In this document: piece by piece, positions 52,201-60,763 of the stretch
How positions within the stretch are numbered: position 1 is the stretch's first letter
How the letters are laid out: each line of letters starts with the position of its first letter
DNA from: Labilibacter sediminis
GTDB lineage: Bacteria; Bacteroidota; Bacteroidia; Bacteroidales; Marinilabiliaceae
DNA length: 64,000 nt
NCBI RefSeq assembly: GCF_005877885.1
Contig: NZ_VCHY01000016.1
Span: 78,183-142,182, forward strand
Direction of reading: 5' to 3'
The notes under the pieces: generated by a model
Told to the model about the DNA's origin: nothing
Seen by the model: the letters and a program-made list of their open reading frames with translations, nothing else
Database searches by the model: none
Program-made: the position numbers and the translations under genes

Positions 52201-54842
52201 GAGATAGGGTTGCCTTCGCTATCAACAGAGGCGACTTCAATGGTATGATCTTTATCTGTTAATAGCATGCCGCGTTTATCTCCGGGAGGTGTTCTTAAAC
52301 CAACATATGATTTATAAGGACTATAGGGGATGGTAAATCGATCAATACTATAATCTCCACTCTCTTCAAATACTCGTGTTCGAAATGATGCCTTTAACAT
52401 ACCCGGAGCCTGGTCGCTGACCTCCATGTTTCCTTGCACTGTGGCCATCCCTTCGTCGTCTGTTTTTCCTTCAAAAAAAGTGATTTCTTCACTCGTGAAA
52501 GTACGTGTTGGATCGTCAAAGGTAAAATCATTAAAGCGTTTAAAGCGTGTAGGTATTGAGTTTAGAGTGGCGGTAACATTGGCTTTTAGGTTTTTGGCTT
52601 TGGCACCGTGCAACCATTTTACTTCCATATTGGCTCTAAGATAAGGTTGGGCAACAGATAGCTGATCAACGCCAAAGTCCATTTTTATTTTTAAGCGGTT
52701 AGGTTTAACCGTTTCAACTTTTAGCGATTTGGTAAAAGATGTTCCTCCAACAAGGAATTTGGCCATCCAGTTGCCTGTTGGGGCATCATCTTTTGTAGCC
52801 ACTTTAAAAAGATACATGTTATTTACACCATCTGTACTAGCCATTCGCTTAACCAGCTGACCATTGGGATTAGTAAGCTCAAACACAACCGGATGTTCTG
52901 CAGGTAAAGATTTTTCTTTGTCCTCTAAAATAAAAGAAACAAACAAAGTGTCGCCCGGTCGCCATACTCCGCGTTCTCCATATATATATCCTTTTAAACC
53001 TTTTTCAATGGTCTGACCGGCTACGTCAAAACGACTTAGGGAAAGTGAAGAACCATCATCTAATCTTAAATAGCCACGTTGGTTTTGATGTTTGGCCACC
53101 AATAAAAATGGTTTATTCGCAACTTCTACCTTAACTAATCCTTCATTGTTACTTTTTGCTGTTGTAATTAGTTGGTTCTGATAATTATATATGTCAACAT
53201 CTACATTGGCAATAGGCTCAGTGGTTCTTAAATCCGTGACAGCCACAAGCATTTCCTTATCACTTCCTTTTTTAGCTATGATACCAAGATTGGAGGCCAG
53301 AATATTTCTGCTGGCAAATCTTTTTTTAGTATAGTAAGCCTTTTTACAAGGATTGTCACGGTCTCTGTAATTATAATAGTAGTAATTGTCGTAATAACTC
53401 GATCCTCCGTTGGGAGTATCATAATAAGCCAATTCTTTGTCTGTTATTTCATCTTGGTTCGATTCATCAAAAACATTGGTTTCTTCATCTTCATCGGCAC
53501 AAGGGTATATAGCATGTCTGCGGGCAAACTCTAATTCAACTCTGTAAATAGCTCCTCTGTCTACGTTTATTAATTCATCTAAACGAATAGAGAATGTGTT
53601 CCATTTGTTTAAATCCAGCGTTCTGTCACTGTTTAGAGGGATGGTTTTCTTGAGTATTAACCTTCCGGCCCGCTTAAGCTGATAGCTTCCATCCAGACGG
53701 TTCACCTGTAAAAATGAAGCAATGTTATTTTCAAATATCTTAATTACTTTTACCTGTACCTCTTTTAAACTTACAGCTCTAAAAGGTATTTCTAAACCGC
53801 TCGATTCAGGTAAGATGGTACCTTTTCCTAAAAATTCTACTTTAGGCTTAGTGCTTGAAAATTTAACCTGATGTGTTTCTTTAGCCTCACTCTTTGTGCC
53901 TAATATATTTTCAATCCCCGGGTGAACAATGACTTTAATATAGCCGACCAAAGAATTGTAAGGAAGTATTTTAATAATGTTATTGTCAATTTCGGTTGAA
54001 AAACCTGTCGGGTGATCTATTTCAATTAAGCCACTTAAATCCTGTTCCGGGTTAATAGGATCGGTAAAAGAAAGCTCAATAGTTTGGCGTGGATGAAATA
54101 TGGCTTTAGTGCTTAGTAATTCAAAGTCGTTCAGGGCCGGAATAGCTATTTTTTTACTTTCTTCTTTATCTACTCCAATGGCTTCTCCATCTAATTCTAT
54201 TTTCACAGAGCTCGAAGATTCTCCTCGCTTAATATGCTGAATGGCAAATGGATATTGGTTTTCCTTTTCACTCGACAACCATTCTATTTTCAAAGGATCA
54301 CCTTTTTGGTTAGCCTTGATTATCTGGTGGATATTTTCCGGTTCTGCATAATCAGAAAGAATCAAGACTCCGCTAAGCTTATTGTCGGCTAATTTGCCTT
54401 TTTCATAAGGTTCTATTTCGCCTATCTCGAGCCTGTAGTTTTGCGAAATGGTTTGAAATGCAAACTCAAATTCATCATCGGTATCTGTAAATACTTGACC
54501 GAGGCTTACTTTAACGTTGTAAACGCAGGCAGATTTCATGTTTTCACCAGGTTTAAAAGCCAGTGATTGATTGTCGAGCCAGTAGAATTCACCTTTTAGT
54601 TTTGGTGAAATTTTCATAATGCTCGATGAGGCTTTGTTTCCAGGCGCTGCTTCAGCTACAGTTTCTGAAAAGCGAACCATGATTTCAGATTGTTTGGAAA
54701 CCATTCCGGAGGTAAACGCAGCTACTTTAGGATTGTATTTAACTTCGGATAATTGTTGTACTTCTTTGGTTTTTTGTTTACAGCTGGTGATTAGAACGCA
54801 GCATGTCAATACCATTAGGGCTAGAATGTTTTTAGTCTGCAT
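49296..54842 (-). CDS. Alpha-2-macroglobulin-like lipoprotein
   Basis: A lipoprotein of 1848 residues: signal with lipobox VLITSC from the ATG at 54842 (an earlier ATG at 54902 would precede the signal). A series of beta macroglobulin domains (MG) runs through the first 1100 residues, followed by the bait region and the thioester domain, where PHGCVEQTTS near residue 1400 has the Cys-x-Glu-Gln thioester motif. Such proteins trap proteases in the periplasm. The pbpC gene that often pairs with this family is absent; instead an M48 protease is downstream. Confidence 0.93.
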   Translation of the reverse strand: MQTKNILALMVLTCCVLITSCKQKTKEVQQLSEVKYNPKVAAFTSGMVSKQSEIMVRFSETVAEAAPGNKASSSIMKISPKLKGEFYWLDNQSLAFKPGENMKSACVYNVKVSLGQVFTDTDDEFEFAFQTISQNYRLEIGEIEPYEKGKLADNKLSGVLILSDYAEPENIHQIIKANQKGDPLKIEWLSSEKENQYPFAIQHIKRGESSSSVKIELDGEAIGVDKEESKKIAIPALNDFELLSTKAIFHPRQTIELSFTDPINPEQDLSGLIEIDHPTGFSTEIDNNIIKILPYNSLVGYIKVIVHPGIENILGTKSEAKETHQVKFSSTKPKVEFLGKGTILPESSGLEIPFRAVSLKEVQVKVIKIFENNIASFLQVNRLDGSYQLKRAGRLILKKTIPLNSDRTLDLNKWNTFSIRLDELINVDRGAIYRVELEFARRHAIYPCADEDEETNVFDESNQDEITDKELAYYDTPNGGSSYYDNYYYYNYRDRDNPCKKAYYTKKRFASRNILASNLGIIAKKGSDKEMLVAVTDLRTTEPIANVDVDIYNYQNQLITTAKSNNEGLVKVEVANKPFLLVAKHQNQRGYLRLDDGSSLSLSRFDVAGQTIEKGLKGYIYGERGVWRPGDTLFVSFILEDKEKSLPAEHPVVFELTNPNGQLVKRMASTDGVNNMYLFKVATKDDAPTGNWMAKFLVGGTSFTKSLKVETVKPNRLKIKMDFGVDQLSVAQPYLRANMEVKWLHGAKAKNLKANVTATLNSIPTRFKRFNDFTFDDPTRTFTSEEITFFEGKTDDEGMATVQGNMEVSDQAPGMLKASFRTRVFEESGDYSIDRFTIPYSPYKSYVGLRTPPGDKRGMLLTDKDHTIEVASVDSEGNPISRNKVKYIIYKVNWRWWWETGTDNLARYISSSSQDIIDKGTFNTKDGIGEFDFEIKYPQWGRYLIRVFDPESGHVCGKTVYVDWPGYASKPKGSSTESASMLTLSTEEVKYSVGEKAQVNFASSENGRALVSIENGTKIVKEYWVKTQKEFTSFSFEVTKDMTPNIFVHVTLLQPHAQTANNLPIRMYGVTPLMIEDKEAHLNPVIDMPENLTPEQKVKIKVSEQNDKPMTYTIAMVEEGLLDLTRFKTPQPWNHFYAREALGVRTWDIYNQVIGAYGGQIEKVFSIGGDGDLMNKKNDPNANRFKPVVKVFGPFSLKKGDEKTHEFTMPQYIGSVRTMVVARNENMYGNAEKTTPVKKPLMVLATLPRVLGPGETVKLPVTVFAMRDDIKKVEVSLETNNLLNIKESSKQTITFNESGDQVVPFTLDIPHKLGVGKVKIIAKSGSETAIDEIEIQVRNPNPPRVSSINKLLQTGESANIDYEFFGLEGTNKATLEMSSIPPVDFGRRLKFLLRYPHGCVEQTTSSVFPQLYLENVMELNDNTKATIEKNIKAGISRLSTFMNTDGGMSYWPGQTASNDWGSSYAGHFLLEAEKKGYNLPLNFKSRWLNYQKRMSSNWVPSKTHAYKDLNQAYRLYTLALAGSPDKSAMNRMRNISALSSTAKWRLAAAYALIGQKDVATVMIESTPITVSKRYYYYSYGSVTRDQAMILETLSLLGMMDKAMPLMQEIAEQLSGARWMSTQTTAYSLIALSQLADKASSEKLSYSYKGSGIKEDKIASEKPINQVELPLNIPVKGQVKINNHADGVLFARLILEGTPIKGDTVNVNSNLKMTVKYTDLNGKSIDVSKLQQGTDFMATVTISHPGQLSRYTDMALTQIFPSGWEIRNTRMDEVRASYEMDIPDYRDIRDDRVYSYFDLERGKSKTYVVVLNATYQGRYYLPSVSCEAMYNNQISARKAGQWVEVVRTE

Positions 54843-55699
54843 AGGATTAAATAAGAAAAGAGTGATAGACGAATGATTTGAATTCGGCTTATTATATATC
54901 AATCGAAAACTACTAAATCCAAATGAAAATTTGAACGTTTTGCATAATTATTTTATATATCTACTCGTTACACATAGCGTTAAATTTATTTACACCTTAA
55001 GATTGAACTGAGTATAAAAGATGAATGCCGAGCTAAGAAATAGCTTGGCATTCATTTGGGAATCGAACTAACATTAAGTAGACTAAGTTCTTTATAATTA
55101 GATTAGGAATGTGTAACCTATAATTTTCAATATTGTTAAAAATATAAGTGTTTCTGGTTATGTTTTATTTGATGCTGCTAATTGTTTTAATATTACAAAA
55201 AGTAGATAATGTAATTTTGTTAATATCGTTTAGCAATAACGAATTAAACTTTCTAACAAATAAACAATAAATATCATGTTAAGGCATAAAATAGCACCTT
55301 ATCATTACTTTCATGTTTTGTGTTTATTTTAGTTATTGTTTGTACAAGAAAGTACAACAATCGGAGAAATGAAGCAGGCGTGAATGTTTTATTTGGCTTT
55401 AAGTAAGATGTTTGAGAGCTTAGGTTTGTTGTGGAATTTGTAACATTTTTCATTTGTGAGCTATTGAACTTAAATTGATGCTGCATTCAGAATATTTGAA
55501 ATATCTGTTTAATAAATTATGCAATCAAGAAGCTTTATGTTGAGTGAAGGTACTTCCGGTTAAGTTTCGTATAATGAAGATTTGAGAAAGTAATTGGGTT
55601 ACGCCCAATAGGTCATAATCTGTCCAAAAGTGCAGTTTACTTCTGCTACTTCATGGACACAATCATGTATTGAATTATATATATAAAGGTAAGAGTGAT
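54843..55699. other. Long AT-rich gap with one hairpin
   Basis: About 860 bases without a convincing gene. A 70-codon frame (55274-55486, minus) is Lys/Asn/Thr/Ser-rich with no family or ribosome site. The notable feature is a hairpin at 55021-55055. TGTCCAAAAGTGCAG near 55620 and the rest hold no clear motif. Confidence 0.5.
55021..55055. terminator. Hairpin, possible terminator
   Basis: ATGAATGCCGAGCTA pairs with TAGCTTGGCATTCAT through one G-T wobble over 15 bases around AGAAA. Only a TTTGG follows on the plus strand, so termination is uncertain; it lies well upstream of the alpha-2-macroglobulin start. Confidence 0.45.
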
Positions 55700-55954
55700 T
55701 TATTTTACTTCTTCAAAATCAGTGTATTCACCTATGTCGCTAGTTGCTGCTTTGTTTGTTTTAACCTTTTTTTGAATAGTTACTTTACCTTCTTCCTGCT
55801 GTTGCCTGTAGTTTTGTTGAGTTTGTCCAAATTGTTGCTCGTGCATCTTTTTAACTCTGTTGTTTATGAATATTGGAAGAAAGACCCTGCCAATAAACTT
55901 AAATAAGTAATAAAAAATGACCAGAAAAAATATTGTTTTAATAAGCCCTACCAT
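55700..55954 (-). CDS. DUF4834 small membrane protein
   Basis: An 84-residue protein, one N-terminal hydrophobic helix (LIKTIFFLVIFYYLFKFIGRVFL), then a Gln/Lys-rich tail with EGKVTIQKK and GEYTDFEEVK at the end; this is the DUF4834 pattern, restricted to Bacteroidota and of unknown function. Divergent or unlinked to neighbours; no promoter clear. Confidence 0.85.
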   Translation of the reverse strand: MVGLIKTIFFLVIFYYLFKFIGRVFLPIFINNRVKKMHEQQFGQTQQNYRQQQEEGKVTIQKKVKTNKAATSDIGEYTDFEEVK

Positions 55955-56073
55955 AATAAATCAATGTATATTGTTGTAAAGATAGCGCGATTTACTGATT
56001 AAACCTCGCCAGTGGGGTTTTAACATACAGTTTCCATGCCAAACAGATATAATGTCAGTTTGGCAGAGTTCCT

Positions 56074-56120
56074 AAAAAAACAAGCCGCATTAGAGTACTT
56101 GCAATACTTTAATGCGGCTT
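56074..56120 (-). terminator. Intrinsic terminator of the S41 peptidase gene
   Basis: AAGCCGCATTA (56082-56092) and TAATGCGGCTT (56110-56120) form a perfect 11-bp stem, extended by AGTA/TACT; on the minus strand it is followed by TTTTTTT (the A-run at 56074-56080). It starts 26 bases after the stop of the gene at 56146. Confidence 0.92.
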
Positions 56121-56145
56121 GCTAAATATGTTTGAGCTTATCGTT

Positions 56146-57753
56146 TTATTCTGATAACTTTATTACAGCTTCCTGAAGTACTTCATCAATTTCAGCAAGT
56201 ATTGGAAAGAAGCCTTCATTGTCAATTATATTTCTGGCAATATAAGCCTTCAACTCAACCTCAATTATATTTTTAGAAAGTGCAAATTCTTTTTTGTTCA
56301 TATTTACACCTTCCTTAACAGCGTATTGAGTAAACTCTTTTAGGATACGGGAATTATCTAAAAACTCAATTACCTTTTCCAGTTTGGTTATATTTTTTGT
56401 TTCTGCGCGATGGTTGTCCGCATATTCCAGAGCAAAACGATAAATTAAACCGTTTTCTCTTACCTTGTAGTAATAGTTGGTTAAACCAGTTGTATCTCGT
56501 GGGACAAAATAGTCTGGCATAATACCTCCGCCACCATAAACTATACGACCTTTTTTTGTTGTGTACTGTATTGAGTCATTGATATCAATACTGTCCTGAT
56601 TAAAGAACTCTCCATGCTGATATCTTTCCATAATATCCTTGTAGTAATCTTCAGTGCCATTTTCGTATGGTTTTTGAATACATCTACCTGCAGGTGTGTA
56701 GTATCTCGAGATAGTCAAGCGTAAGGCAGATCCATCTGGTAATGGAATTTGATTTTGTACCAGCCCCTTACCGAACGATCTTCTTCCAACCACAATACCC
56801 CGATCATTGTCCTGTATGGCTCCGGCAAATATTTCGCTTGCCGAAGCTGAAAATTCATCTATCAACACTGCAACTTCAGTATCCTGGCAAGTCCCCTTGC
56901 CATTGGCATAAACCTCCTGACGGGGATTGGCTTTCCCTTCGGTATAAACAATCATGTCTTTATTGTGCAAAAATTCATTGCACAAGTTTATGGCCACGTC
57001 TAAATATCCGCCTGAGTTTCCTCTGAAATCGATAATAAGTTTTTTGCAACTATTGGCTTTTAGTTTGGCTAAGGCAGTTAAGAACTCACTATAAGTGTTG
57101 GCTGCAAATCGACTCACTTTGATATACCCGGTATCATCATTAATCATATAGGATACATCTACACTGTACATCGGAATTTTTCCACGGGTGATATCAAAGT
57201 TCAATGGTTCTGTTAGATTACGTCTGATAACACCAACCTTAACCTTTGTTCCCATTTCACCTCTAAGCAGTTTTAAAACTACAGAGTTTTTAATTCCATT
57301 ACCGGCAATAACCGAATCGTTTACGGTTACAATTCTGTCGCCGGGTAATATGCCTACTTTTTCCGATGGACCACCGGAAACAACAGCAACAACCATTACC
57401 GTATCCTTTTGAATGCTAAATTGTACTCCAATGCCACCAAAACCACTGGACAGTTCTTCATTAACGTTCTTTAGGTCTTTAGACGGAATATAAACACTAT
57501 GCGGATCTAGTTTCTTTAGTAACTCAGGAATCATCTCTTCCTGCATTCTCTCAGTGTCTACAGTATCTACATACTCTTCGTCAATCAAATTCAAAATGGC
57601 ATCTATTTTATTGGTTTGAGGATAGATGACCAATGATTTATTGCTGCCTAATTTTCCGGGGAGTATAGCATAGCCAATAAATATTCCTGCAATTAAAATT
57701 AGAGCCAGTAATATGGGTTGAAGTATCTGTCTTCGTGAATTTTCGTAACTCAT
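56146..57753 (-). CDS. S41 family C-terminal processing peptidase
   Basis: A 535-residue CtpA/Prc-type protease. One N-terminal helix (residues 14-31, IILLALILIAGIFIGYAIL type); a PDZ domain at about 95-180 (GIGVQFSIQ, AVVSGGPSEKVGILPGDRIVTVN); protease core with FRGNSGGYLD and DEFSASASEIFAGAIQDNDRGIVVGRRSFGKG, giving a Ser304-Lys329 dyad with the standard 25-residue spacing. It trims C-termini of periplasmic proteins. The role of the 100-residue tail is unknown. Confidence 0.95.
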   Translation of the reverse strand: MSYENSRRQILQPILLALILIAGIFIGYAILPGKLGSNKSLVIYPQTNKIDAILNLIDEEYVDTVDTERMQEEMIPELLKKLDPHSVYIPSKDLKNVNEELSSGFGGIGVQFSIQKDTVMVVAVVSGGPSEKVGILPGDRIVTVNDSVIAGNGIKNSVVLKLLRGEMGTKVKVGVIRRNLTEPLNFDITRGKIPMYSVDVSYMINDDTGYIKVSRFAANTYSEFLTALAKLKANSCKKLIIDFRGNSGGYLDVAINLCNEFLHNKDMIVYTEGKANPRQEVYANGKGTCQDTEVAVLIDEFSASASEIFAGAIQDNDRGIVVGRRSFGKGLVQNQIPLPDGSALRLTISRYYTPAGRCIQKPYENGTEDYYKDIMERYQHGEFFNQDSIDINDSIQYTTKKGRIVYGGGGIMPDYFVPRDTTGLTNYYYKVRENGLIYRFALEYADNHRAETKNITKLEKVIEFLDNSRILKEFTQYAVKEGVNMNKKEFALSKNIIEVELKAYIARNIIDNEGFFPILAEIDEVLQEAVIKLSE

Positions 57754-57793
57754 TATCTATATGTTTTCTATATTGTTGATCAATGTTTGTTGA

Positions 57794-58234
57794 TTATATT
57801 TCGATATGAATGGTTTCAATATCTGCTCTTTTTAAGAGGTTAATGCCATCTTCAACACGGTATTTTTCGCTATAAACAACTCTTGAGATGCCCGCCTGCA
57901 CAATTAATTTAGCACACTCTATGCAAGGTGATGAGGTTACGTAAAGTGTTGCTCCTTCTGAACTGTTATTTGAACGGGCCACTTTTGTAATGGCATTGGC
58001 TTCAGCATGTAAAACATATGGTTTGGTAATATTGTTCTCATCTTCGCAATTGTTTTCAAAACCTGAAGGAGTACCATTATAGCCATCGCTAATAATCATC
58101 TTTTCTTTAACAATAAGTGCACCAACCTGCCGGCGTTTACAGTAAGAATTTTCGGCCCATATATAAGCCATTTTTAAATATCTCTTATCAAGTAGTAGCT
58201 GTTTTTCTGCTGCGGGTAAATCTTTCTCGTTCAT
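57794..58234 (-). CDS. dCMP deaminase (ComEB-like)
   Basis: A zinc-dependent deaminase making dUMP. In 146 residues the site is HAEANAI (His76, Glu78) and SPCIECAKL (Cys104, Cys107); QVGALIVKEKMIISDGYNGTPSG is the family start. Its stop lies 40 bases upstream of the S41 peptidase start, possibly one transcript. The same fold includes riboflavin and guanosine deaminases, but TPSGFENNCED favours dCMP. Confidence 0.9.
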   Translation of the reverse strand: MNEKDLPAAEKQLLLDKRYLKMAYIWAENSYCKRRQVGALIVKEKMIISDGYNGTPSGFENNCEDENNITKPYVLHAEANAITKVARSNNSSEGATLYVTSSPCIECAKLIVQAGISRVVYSEKYRVEDGINLLKRADIETIHIEI

Positions 58235-58364
58235 ACTCCTATGATGATTAAATTACTAGAGGCACAAAAATAGCAAAATATAGATGCGAGTATCCGAATA
58301 ATATTTAAAATTGATGTTTTGGCAAGAGAATTGCTATATTAAGTTTTCATTTAAACTCTTTAGC

Positions 58365-60602
58365 ATGAAACTGATTACAACAATATTACTAATAATGCTG
58401 ACTTCTGTGCTGGGAGCGCAGGAGCAGAACAGCCAACTTTTATGGCCTCGAAAATTTGATCATGGGAATGGTGATTTTAATTTGTACCAGCCTCAACTTG
58501 ATAGCTTTAATGATAATGTGCTGGAAGGAAGAATGGCTGTTTCTATTAAGTTCCCGGATAAGGATATTATATTTGGTGCGATTTGGTTTAAAGCTGAAAT
58601 GGAAGTGGATAAAACCAATCGAATGGTTTCTTTAAAAGATATTGAAATTCCACGTTCAAAGTTCGCGGAGTTCAGCGACGACAATACCGCTCTGGTAGAG
58701 TCTATCATTATCGATAATTTAAAAACCAGTGAGATCATAATGTCTTTAGATGTTTTTACGGCTTCTCTTGAAACCATTAAGCAGGATAAGGAATTTTCGG
58801 ATCAGTTAAATAATGATGCACCCGTTATTCACTATCGTTCACACCCTGCTGTACTGATATACATAGATGGAGAACCTATATTAAAGGATTCTAAAGAAGG
58901 TGGGTGGCAATATGTATTGAATACCCCATATTTTATCTCGCTTAATAAAAGTACAAATCAATATTTCTTAAAAGGAGGAAATTGGTGGTTTCAGTCAGGT
59001 AATTTAAAAAACGGATGGCAGATTACTTCTCAAATACCACAGGCTGCTTTAAACCTGGAGAAAGAAGCATTTAAAGGTGAGGGGCAGCAACAGGAAGAAG
59101 GCATTGAAGAAGGTGAAGTTCCGGAAATAATTGTGAGCACTGAACCTGCTGAGCTTTTGGTAACAAGTGGAAGTCCTGATTATGCTTCCCTTGATGGAAC
59201 ATCATTATTGTATGTGAAAAATAGTGAGTCGGATATTATTATGGATATCCAAACACAACAGCATTATATATTGATTTCAGGACGCTGGTATACTTCGCGA
59301 ATGTTAAATAATGGTGATTGGCAATTTGCAGAACCTTCTGATTTACCTTCTGATTTTTCTAAAATAGATAAGGATAGTGAATTAGGAAATGTGTTGCATA
59401 GTATTCCTGGTACAGAGGAGGCAAATATGGCACTTCTGGAACAATCTATTCCGGAAACGGCAACGGTTGATAGAAAAACAGCAACAGTTGAAGTTACCTT
59501 TGATGGAGAGCCACAATTTCAAAAAGTAGAAGGAACAGCTGTTGAGTATGCCATTAATTCAGATAAAACAGTATTGTTAATTGAAGGACTTTTTTATTGC
59601 GTAGAAGATGGGATATGGTTTGTTGCAGAAAAACCTGATGGACCGTATGTGGTTAGTATTAAAAGACCGGATGAGGTCGACCAGCTTCCGCCCAGTTCGC
59701 CGGTATACAATGTAAAATATGTTTATGTGTATGATTATACGCCAGATGTGGTGTATGTTGGTTATACACCGGGGTACATGTATGCATATCCATATGGAGG
59801 CGTAGTGGTTTATGGAACGGGGTATTATTATCACCCTTGGTATGGTACTTATTATTATCCACGTCCTGTAACTTATGGATTTGGGGTTCATTATAATCCT
59901 TGGACAGGCTGGGGCTTCTCCTTTGGAATTAGTTATGGTTGGTTTAGTATGGGATGGCATCATCATCCATATTGGTGGGGATGTCATGGATATCGTTATG
60001 GATATAGGCATGGTTATTATCCTGGTTACCGACCAGGTCACAGGCCTCCGGGCTATCGACCTCCTCGTCAGCCGCGACCTGAACTTTATAATGCATACAG
60101 AGACAGAGTGAGCAGGCCGGGAGGAAGCAGGGATGTGAGGCCAGCACAGTTGCCGGTATCAGGACGTCCGTCGCGTCCTTCAACAGGAACGCCATCAACA
60201 CGTCCGTCACGACCGAATGTTGGAACGCCTTCGACCAAACCGGTAAAACCATCTGTAGGTACTCCTTCGCAACGTCCTGCCAGACCGGCTAATCCATCTG
60301 TTTCAACGCCATCTGCTCGTCCGGCTACACGACAAAATAATGTGTATACAGATAGGAATGGAAATGTATATCGAAAAAATGATTCTGGAAGCTGGCAAAA
60401 TCGTTCCAACAATAGTTGGCAAAACAATAACAATATAAATAACAACAACAGAATTAATCGTGATTCGCAATCGCGACAAAGAGGAAATCAAAATTATCAA
60501 AATTACAATAGGAGCCGACAATCAACTCCTTCAAGAAATATTAGTCCATCCAGAACGCCATCTCCTGCAACAAGACCAGCTGGAGGGAATAGAAGAAGAT
60601 AA
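58365..60602 (+). CDS. Secreted Tyr/Gly-rich and Arg/Pro-repeat protein
   Basis: A 745-residue exported protein with a signal (MKLITTILLIMLTSVLGAQ) from the ATG at 58365; an upstream ATG at 58311 would add polar residues. Residues to about 450 are alternating beta modules with ITSQIPQAALNLEKE and a SSPVYNVKYVYVYDYTPDVVY run. Then comes a Gly/Tyr/Trp/His-rich zone (YYHPWYGTYYYPRPV, HYNPWTGWGFSFGISYG, GWHHHPYWWGCHG), followed by a Pro/Arg tract (RPSRPSTGTPSTRPSRP, repeated) and an Asn/Gln/Arg-rich tail. The pattern matches bacterial proteins labelled carbohydrate-binding family V/XII; function unproven. Confidence 0.7.
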   Translation: MKLITTILLIMLTSVLGAQEQNSQLLWPRKFDHGNGDFNLYQPQLDSFNDNVLEGRMAVSIKFPDKDIIFGAIWFKAEMEVDKTNRMVSLKDIEIPRSKFAEFSDDNTALVESIIIDNLKTSEIIMSLDVFTASLETIKQDKEFSDQLNNDAPVIHYRSHPAVLIYIDGEPILKDSKEGGWQYVLNTPYFISLNKSTNQYFLKGGNWWFQSGNLKNGWQITSQIPQAALNLEKEAFKGEGQQQEEGIEEGEVPEIIVSTEPAELLVTSGSPDYASLDGTSLLYVKNSESDIIMDIQTQQHYILISGRWYTSRMLNNGDWQFAEPSDLPSDFSKIDKDSELGNVLHSIPGTEEANMALLEQSIPETATVDRKTATVEVTFDGEPQFQKVEGTAVEYAINSDKTVLLIEGLFYCVEDGIWFVAEKPDGPYVVSIKRPDEVDQLPPSSPVYNVKYVYVYDYTPDVVYVGYTPGYMYAYPYGGVVVYGTGYYYHPWYGTYYYPRPVTYGFGVHYNPWTGWGFSFGISYGWFSMGWHHHPYWWGCHGYRYGYRHGYYPGYRPGHRPPGYRPPRQPRPELYNAYRDRVSRPGGSRDVRPAQLPVSGRPSRPSTGTPSTRPSRPNVGTPSTKPVKPSVGTPSQRPARPANPSVSTPSARPATRQNNVYTDRNGNVYRKNDSGSWQNRSNNSWQNNNNINNNNRINRDSQSRQRGNQNYQNYNRSRQSTPSRNISPSRTPSPATRPAGGNRRR

Positions 60603-60621
60603 TTTTAAAGTCATTTTGCAA

Positions 60622-60655
60622 AGCCTTCAGTAGATTTTACTGGAGGCTTTTTTTA
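60622..60655 (+). terminator. Intrinsic terminator after the Tyr/Gly-rich gene
   Basis: AGCCTTCAGTA (60622-60632) and TACTGGAGGCT (60638-60648) pair with one wobble around five bases, then seven T. It begins 20 bases after the stop. Confidence 0.9.
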
Positions 60656-60763
60656 TTTGTGCTTTGACGAATGCAATTATTTTATTGATAAATGTAACCG
60701 TTGATTTGATTTCTGCGTAAGAAGAACTAACAACACAAGATTTACACAACAACACAACACGAC

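Noticed and set aside
54843..54902. 20-residue extension of the alpha-2-macroglobulin protein
   Set aside because: It precedes a complete lipoprotein signal that begins at the ATG at 54842.
55274..55486. 70-codon frame on the minus strand
   Set aside because: Low-complexity Ser/Thr/Asn/Lys composition, no ribosome site, no family signal; probably a chance frame in AT-rich DNA.
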